From Azospirillum tabaci (GTDB lineage: Bacteria > Pseudomonadota > Alphaproteobacteria > Azospirillales > Azospirillaceae), in contig NZ_JACCJY010000004.1 in NCBI RefSeq assembly GCF_014596085.1, positions 1-64,000 on the forward strand: a stretch of 64,000 nt of DNA. The letters are read 5' to 3'. The position numbers and the translations under genes are program-made. Under the pieces are notes generated by a model. That model was not told where the DNA came from. It did not search any database and saw only the letters and a program-made list of their open reading frames with translations. Below, in pieces: positions 59,658 through 64,000 of the stretch (the stretch's first letter is position 1; the number at the start of each line of letters is the position of its first letter).

Positions 59658-60635
59658 TCAGGACCCCAGGCAGTCCTTCAGCGACGCGGCGATGCTGCGC
59701 ATCAGCGCGGGGTAGAGGCCGGGGCCGTCCTTCAGATCCGCCCCTTCGGGGTCGAGCACGCCCTTCTTCGCCGGGGTGCCCTCGACGATGGTGTTGACCA
59801 GGGCCGGTTCGAACTGCGGTTCGGCGAAGACGCAGGCGGCACCGAGGCCGCCGATCTTGGCGCGGATCTCCGACAGCCGCTTGGCCGAGGGGCGGCGTTC
59901 CGGGTTGACGGTGATGGCGCCGACGCCATTCAGGCCGTACTGCGCCTCGAAATACTGGTAGGCGTCGTGGAAGACGACGAAGGGCTTGCCGGCCACCGGC
60001 GCCAGCGCCGCCTTCAGCTCCGCGTCCAGCGCGTCGATGGAGCGGGCGGTGCGCTCGGCGTTGGCGGTGTAGGCGGCGGCGTTGGCCGGGTCCTTGGCCG
60101 ACAACGCCTCGGCGATCGCCGCGACCATGGCGCGGGCGTTGGCGGGGGAGAGCCAGATGTGGGTGTTCACCTCGTCATGCCCGTGCTCGTCCTTATGGCC
60201 GTGCTTGTCGTCATGCTTATGGTCGTGGTCGTGCTTGTGTTCATGCCCATGGTCGTGGGCCTCCCAGGCGCCGCCCTCGCGGGCGTCGAGCAGGGTGACG
60301 CCCGGCGCCTCCAGCAGCGCGACAGATGTCGCCTTCTTCGCGTTCGCCGTCACCGGCTTGTCGAGGAAACCCTCCAGTTCCGGCCCGATCCAGAAGACGA
60401 GATCGGCGGCGGCCAGCGCCTTCGCGTCCGACGGCTTCATGGCGTAGGTGTGGGGGGACGCGGCGCCACGCACGATCAGCGCCGGCTCCGCCACCCCCTC
60501 CATCACCGCGGCGACCAGGGAATGGACCGGCTTGATCGAGGCGACGACCTTCGGCGCCTCGGCCAGCGCCGGAAACGCGGCGCCCAGGGTGGCAACAAGG
60601 GCAAGGAGCGGCAGGGGACGCATCGCGGCGCGCAT
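59658..60635 (-). CDS. znuA: Zinc ABC transporter periplasmic binding protein
   Basis: 325 aa. Signal peptide MRAAMRPLPLLALVATLGAAF then AEAPKVVASIKPVHSLVAAV. Zinc ligands: His in GAASPHTYAMKPSD, His in EVNTHIWLSPANARAM and His in VVFHDAYQYFEAQYG. Between the first and second (about 129-159) is a His/Asp-rich loop of about 30 residues typical of ZnuA. The start MRAAMRPL is favoured because GAGGA lies 8 bases upstream; an ATG at 60650 is the alternative. It is divergent from znuCB. Confidence 0.95.
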   Translation of the reverse strand: MRAAMRPLPLLALVATLGAAFPALAEAPKVVASIKPVHSLVAAVMEGVAEPALIVRGAASPHTYAMKPSDAKALAAADLVFWIGPELEGFLDKPVTANAKKATSVALLEAPGVTLLDAREGGAWEAHDHGHEHKHDHDHKHDDKHGHKDEHGHDEVNTHIWLSPANARAMVAAIAEALSAKDPANAAAYTANAERTARSIDALDAELKAALAPVAGKPFVVFHDAYQYFEAQYGLNGVGAITVNPERRPSAKRLSEIRAKIGGLGAACVFAEPQFEPALVNTIVEGTPAKKGVLDPEGADLKDGPGLYPALMRSIAASLKDCLGS

Positions 60636-60708
60636 GGGTGGGTTCCTCATCGTCTGACTGGACAGCCGGGTCTTTCCGGCGCATAGCTGTCTTCGTTTCC
60701 AGCAATGT

Positions 60709-60727
60709 CACGTTATAACATAACATG
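60709..60727. promoter_or_regulatory. Zur-box-like operator between znuA and znuC
   Basis: The palindrome GTTAT-AAC-ATAAC occupies 60712-60724, with outer pairs extending to 60709-60727. It resembles known alphaproteobacterial Zur boxes (TGTTATAATATAACA type). It ends exactly at the znuC ATG (60725) and lies 74 bp from znuA, so one operator could control both. Confidence 0.65.
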
Positions 60728-61537
60728 TCAATCCATCACGCGGCCCCCCACGCGGTGCGATCGCCGGTCCTGTCCCTGGCCCCTCCCCTGATCGGCACGA
60801 AGGGACTGACGGTGCGGCTGGGCGGGCGGACGATCCTCGACCGCGTGGACCTGGAGGTGCGGCCTGGAGAGATCGTCACGCTGATCGGCCCCAACGGCGC
60901 CGGCAAGACGACTCTGGTGCGCGCCGTGCTGGGCCTCGTCCGCGCCTCGTCCGGGGTGGTGGAGCGGCGCCGGAGCCTGCGCATCGGCTACATGCCGCAG
61001 CGCCTGACCGTCGACGCGACCCTGCCGCTGACGGTCCGCCGATTCCTGGCGCTGTGGCGTCCGGTGACCGAGGCGCGCATCACCGCGGCGCTGGAGGAGG
61101 CCGGCGTCTCCCACCTCGCCGCCAGCCCGGTCCAGACGGTGTCCGGCGGCGAAATGCAGCGGGTGCTGCTGGCCCGCGCCCTGCTCGGCGATCCCGAGCT
61201 TCTCGTGCTCGACGAGCCCGACCAGGCGGTGGACGTCCATGGGCAGGCCGAGCTGTTCGGGCGGATCGAGACGCTGCGCCGCACCCGCGGCTGCGGCGTG
61301 CTTCTGGTCAGCCACGACCTGCACACGGTGATGGCCCGCACCGACCGCGTGCTCTGCCTGAACGGCCATGTCTGCTGCCAGGGCGCGCCGGAGGACGTGC
61401 GGCGCCACCCGGAATACCGCGCCCTGTTCGGGGGTCACGCCGACGCGCTGGCCGTCTATGTCCACCACCACGACCACGCGCACGCCACCGACGGCGCCGT
61501 GGTGCCCGGCCATGACGGGGACTGCTGCCATGGATGA
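60725..61537 (+). CDS. znuC: Zinc ABC transporter ATPase
   Basis: 270 aa. Walker [20 protein letters not shown]-loop in GYMPQRL, ABC signature [16 protein letters not shown], Walker [16 protein letters not shown] and H-loop [10 protein letters not shown] are all intact. The C-terminus is His/Asp rich ([14 protein letters not shown]). No ribosome site precedes the ATG, where the Zur-like box lies, so the transcript could be leaderless or start further upstream. It overlaps znuB by 8 bp. Confidence 0.95.
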   Translation: MSIHHAAPHAVRSPVLSLAPPLIGTKGLTVRLGGRTILDRVDLEVRPGEIVTLIGPNGAGKTTLVRAVLGLVRASSGVVERRRSLRIGYMPQRLTVDATLPLTVRRFLALWRPVTEARITAALEEAGVSHLAASPVQTVSGGEMQRVLLARALLGDPELLVLDEPDQAVDVHGQAELFGRIETLRRTRGCGVLLVSHDLHTVMARTDRVLCLNGHVCCQGAPEDVRRHPEYRALFGGHADALAVYVHHHDHAHATDGAVVPGHDGDCCHG

Positions 61538-62318
61538 CTTCGTTCTGCGCGCGCTGGCCGCTGGCTGCGGCATCGCGCTGGTCGCCGGCCCGCTGGGCTC
61601 CTTCGTGGTGTGGCGGCGCATGGCCTATTTCGGCGACACGCTGGCCCATTCCGCCCTGCTGGGGGTGGCGCTGGGCTTCCTTCTGGGCGTCAACCCGCTG
61701 ATCGGCGTGGTCGGGGTCTGCGTCGCGCTGGCGCTGGCGCTGGTTGGGCTGCAGCGGCGCCGGGCGCTGGCCTCGGACACGGTGCTGGGCATCCTGTCGC
61801 ATTCGTCGCTGTCGCTGGGCCTCGTCGCCATCGCCTTCCTGGAGACGCTGCGCGTCGATCTGGTCGCCTATCTGTTCGGCGACATCCTGAGCGTCACCAC
61901 GGCCGATCTGGCCTGGATCTACGCGGGCGGCGCCGCGGCGCTGGGCGGGCTGCTGCTGCTGTGGCGCCGGCTGCTGGCGGTGACGGTGGACGAGGATCTG
62001 GCGCGGGTGGAGGGCATGCCGGTCGAGGCGCTGCGGCTGGCCTTCATGTTGCTGATCGCGCTGGTGATCGCGGCGGCGATGAAGATCGTCGGCATCCTGC
62101 TGATCACCTCGCTCCTCATCATCCCGGCGGCCGCCGCCCGCCGCTTCTCCCGCACGCCGGAGGCGATGGCCGCCCTGGCCTCGGTCTTCGGGATCGCCGC
62201 GGTGCTGGGCGGCCTGCTCTCCTCGCTGAACTGGGACCTGCCGGGCGGGCCGAGCATCGTGGTCGCCGCCGCCGCCCTCTTCCTGGCGAGCATGATGGTG
62301 CCGGTGGCGAACCGGTAA
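61530..62318 (+). CDS. znuB: Zinc ABC transporter permease
   Basis: 262 aa ABC-3 family permease with about eight membrane helices. [20 protein letters not shown] and [20 protein letters not shown] are the family motifs. The start ATG 61530 lies in the znuC end; an in-frame ATG at 61512 is possible. It completes ZnuABC for high-affinity zinc uptake. Confidence 0.95.
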   Translation: MDDFVLRALAAGCGIALVAGPLGSFVVWRRMAYFGDTLAHSALLGVALGFLLGVNPLIGVVGVCVALALALVGLQRRRALASDTVLGILSHSSLSLGLVAIAFLETLRVDLVAYLFGDILSVTTADLAWIYAGGAAALGGLLLLWRRLLAVTVDEDLARVEGMPVEALRLAFMLLIALVIAAAMKIVGILLITSLLIIPAAAARRFSRTPEAMAALASVFGIAAVLGGLLSSLNWDLPGGPSIVVAAAALFLASMMVPVANR

Positions 62319-62321
62319 GCG

Positions 62322-63206
62322 TCAGACTTGCGTCAAGCGGGCGCGCGCTGTCGTCAACACCGAGCGCGTGATGTCGGCCAGGGTGCGGCTGGCGATGCGG
62401 CTGCGCTGCCAGAACAGCGGCACGTCGAGCGGCTGGTCCGGCACCAGCGCCACCAGCCGCCCGTCGCGCAAAGCGCCGGCGACCAGCGGCTCCGGATTCA
62501 TGCCCCAGCCGAGCCCGGCCAGCGCCGCGTCCACGAAGGCGTGGGTGGAGGGCATCCAGTGAGTCGGCGAGGCGATCTCCACCCCGAAGGCCTGCCGGGT
62601 CCACTGCGTCTGAAGCCGGTCCTTGCTGTTGTAGGTGAGGCGCGGCGCGCGGGCCAGCGACGCCGCCTCCACCCCATCCGGAAAATGCCGCCGCAGGAAG
62701 TCCGGGCTGGCCGTCGCCACGTAGCGCAAGGCACCCAGCGGGGTGCTGTCGCAGCCTTGCACCGGCTGGGCGCCGGACGTCACCGCCGCCAGCACCTCCC
62801 CCCGGCGCAGCCAGTCCGCGCTGTGCTCCTGGTCGTCGAGGACGAGGTCGAACAGCACGTCCGGCGTCCCGGCCATCGCCGCGACGAACCATGTGGCGAG
62901 GCTGTCGGCGTTGACCGCCATGCGCACCGTCACCGCCGGCCCATCCTGCGGCACGCCGGGAAGCCCGTCCCGCAGCTCGCTCTCCAGCAGGGCCACCCGC
63001 TCCGCGTGCTGGCTCAGCCGCAGGCCGGCGGGGGTGCCGGTGCAGGGCGATCCGCGCACCACCAGGATCGTCCCCATCCGCTCCTCCAGCAGCTTCACCC
63101 GCTGCGACACGGCGGAGGGGGTGACGTGGAGCTGCGCCGCCGCCCGCTCGAAACTGCCGGTGCGGACGACCGCGGCCAGCGCAGCGAGCAGGGCGTAGTC
63201 CAGCAT
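62322..63206 (-). CDS. argP: LysR-family regulator ArgP (IciA)
   Basis: 294 aa. N-terminal winged helix: DYALLAALAAVVRTGSFERA, AAAQLHVTPSAVSQRVKLLE; the effector domain follows with VRMAVNADSLATWFVAAMAG and PLGALRYVATASPDF, as in ArgP. ArgP senses arginine or lysine and activates argO. It is divergent from the exporter gene, with a T-N11-A site between them; the gene pair supports the assignment. Confidence 0.92.
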   Translation of the reverse strand: MLDYALLAALAAVVRTGSFERAAAQLHVTPSAVSQRVKLLEERMGTILVVRGSPCTGTPAGLRLSQHAERVALLESELRDGLPGVPQDGPAVTVRMAVNADSLATWFVAAMAGTPDVLFDLVLDDQEHSADWLRRGEVLAAVTSGAQPVQGCDSTPLGALRYVATASPDFLRRHFPDGVEAASLARAPRLTYNSKDRLQTQWTRQAFGVEIASPTHWMPSTHAFVDAALAGLGWGMNPEPLVAGALRDGRLVALVPDQPLDVPLFWQRSRIASRTLADITRSVLTTARARLTQV

Positions 63207-63218
63207 GGATTAGCGTTC

Positions 63219-63233
63219 CTTAATCAGCATAAG
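63219..63233. promoter_or_regulatory. LysR-type binding site in the argP-argO gap
   Basis: CTTA-ATCAGCA-TAAG, a perfect T-N11-A dyad at 63219-63233, lies 13 bp upstream of the argP start. A TATTCT (63244-63249) on the plus strand could be the argO -10. Fits an ArgP operator that controls argO. Confidence 0.5.
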
Positions 63234-63313
63234 GGACTTTAGTTATTCTAATCCGGGCGGCGATGGTAGGGGAACGGCCTCCGCCAACGATGTCGCCACC
63301 CTGTGAGGCCGCC

Positions 63314-63913
63314 ATGCTCTCCGCCTTCCTTCCCGGCCTTCTGCTGGGTCTCAGCCTGATCGTCGCCATCGGCGCGCAGAACGCCTTCGTGCTGCGCCAG
63401 GGCCTGCGCGGGGAGCATGTGCTGGCCGTCTGCGCGACCTGCGCGGTGTCGGACGCCCTGCTGATCCTGGCCGGAGTCGGCGGCTTCGCCCAGGCCGCCC
63501 AATGGCTGCCCTGGCTGGAGACGGCGACCCGCTACGCCGGGGCGGCCTTCCTGCTGGTCTACGGGCTGCGCAGCTTCCGCTCGGCTTGGCGGGCGGGCGG
63601 CGCGCTGGACCCGGCGGCGGCGGTCCCGGCGGGCCTCGGCGCGACGCTGGCGACCTGCCTGGCGCTGACCTGGCTGAACCCGCACGTCTATCTGGACACG
63701 GTGGTGCTGGTCGGGTCGGTGTCCACCCAGTTCGCCGAGGGCAAGCACGCCTTCGCGCTGGGGGCGATGACCGCGTCCCTTCTGTTCTTCTTCGCGCTGG
63801 GCTACGGCGCGCGCCTGCTGCGGCCCGTCTTCGCCCGGCCCGGCGCGTGGCGGGCGCTCGACACCGGCATCGGCGTCGTCATGTGCACGATCGCGGTGAC
63901 TCTGGTGGCCTGA
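63314..63913 (+). CDS. argO: LysE/ArgO-type amino-acid exporter
   Basis: 199 aa with five to six membrane helices. FLPGLLLGLSLIVAIGAQNA and FVLRQGLRG at the N-terminus and LALTWLNPHVYLDTVVLVG in the middle are the LysE/ArgO signature. It exports arginine and/or lysine and is activated by ArgP. MLSAFLPG is the start, with TGAGG about 9 bases upstream. Confidence 0.93.
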   Translation: MLSAFLPGLLLGLSLIVAIGAQNAFVLRQGLRGEHVLAVCATCAVSDALLILAGVGGFAQAAQWLPWLETATRYAGAAFLLVYGLRSFRSAWRAGGALDPAAAVPAGLGATLATCLALTWLNPHVYLDTVVLVGSVSTQFAEGKHAFALGAMTASLLFFFALGYGARLLRPVFARPGAWRALDTGIGVVMCTIAVTLVA

Positions 63914-63973
63914 GCCGAAGCATCGTTCCCAAGGGGCCGGCGCAGGGACCCCCTTCCCCGCGCCGGATGTCCA

Positions 63974-64000
63974 TCAGGACGCCTTCAGCGCCTGCAGGAA
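63974..64000 (-). CDS. 3' end of an unidentified minus-strand gene
   Basis: On the minus strand the last bases read FLQALKAS followed by TGA (63974-63976). Codon use and the convergent position after argO suggest a real C-terminus, but only eight codons are visible, so neither identity nor certainty is possible. Confidence 0.25.
   Translation of the reverse strand, partial: FLQALKAS

Noticed and set aside
63937..63966. Terminator after argO (CCGGCGC/GCGCCGG stem)
   Set aside because: A stem exists but no T-run follows on either strand and the loop is long (16 bases), so I did not list it.

Overview
The window is about 68% GC, almost fully coding, and contains no rRNA, tRNA, CRISPR array, phage or insertion sequence that I can see. 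Gene content and order point to an alphaproteobacterium of the Rhodospirillales, most like Azospirillum. The signs are an Irr-type Fur regulator with the HHH motif, a MucR/Ros regulator, an OlsB-OlsA ornithine-lipid pair, ubiE-ubiB, a bactofilin, DUF3501 beside rubrerythrin, a TIGR02186 protein, and the order miaB-phoH-ybeY-corC-lnt-HTH-metK-trmB followed by rimP-nusA-ylxR-infB-rbfA-truB-rpsO-pnp. The species is inferred; no marker gene for it lies in the window. Most of the window reads as ordinary core chromosome.

Layout. 1-3585: two tandem paralogous TPR-glycosyltransferases (minus), the first cut by the window edge. 3734-6941: ubiE, ubiB and a cytidylate-kinase-like protein (plus). 6896-8704: an orphan YejA-like peptide-binding protein. 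8853-15519: ppa, an L-lactate dehydrogenase, a Pat-type acyl-CoA synthetase/acetyltransferase, an Uma2 pseudogene, a D-2-hydroxyacid dehydrogenase and an exported SH3 protein. 15540-17167: DUF3501, rubrerythrin and Irr. 17304-22371: a flavin oxidoreductase with a Cys-rich tail, a glycerophosphodiesterase, a KamA-family radical SAM protein, a TspO homologue and a zinc metallopeptidase. 22499-32414 (all minus): the translation/RNA cluster pnp, rpsO, truB, rbfA, infB, ylxR, nusA, rimP, with a candidate promoter and attenuator ahead of rimP. 32728-41584: a small ABM protein (plus), then trmB, metK, an HTH regulator, lnt, corC, ybeY, phoH and miaB (minus). 41840-43526: olsA and olsB. 43842-47700: mucR, a TusA-like protein, rimI, tsaB, a VanX-type dipeptidase and a degenerate polysaccharide deacetylase. 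47765-51169: nfuA, a class III cyclase and a membrane-fused spermidine-synthase-like protein. 51174-55381: a USP/TIGR02186/TSUP/adenosine-kinase run divergent from an EI24 (CysZ-like) protein, a possible sulfur-linked locus. 55574-59586: bactofilin, nth, DUF2244, an Ada-like protein and dapB. 59658-62318: znuA divergent from znuCB around a Zur-box-like palindrome. 62322-63913: argP divergent from an argO-type exporter. The last bases hold the 3' end of a minus-strand gene.

How the genes work together. The minus-strand block from 41584 to 22499 is mostly gene-expression and envelope housekeeping: tRNA and rRNA modification and maturation, translation initiation, transcription elongation, RNA decay, SAM synthesis and lipoprotein acylation. 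Around it sit metal homeostasis (Irr/rubrerythrin, ZnuABC), membrane lipid remodelling (OlsAB), quinone synthesis (UbiE/UbiB) and amino-acid export (ArgP/ArgO).

No clearly new defence or mobile system was found. The observations I would follow first are the terminator-like hairpin in the rimP-nusA leader, the sulfur/adenosine neighbourhood, the flavin oxidoreductase with a five-Cys tail, the catalytically degenerate deacetylase, and the Zur-like operator that abuts the znuC start codon.
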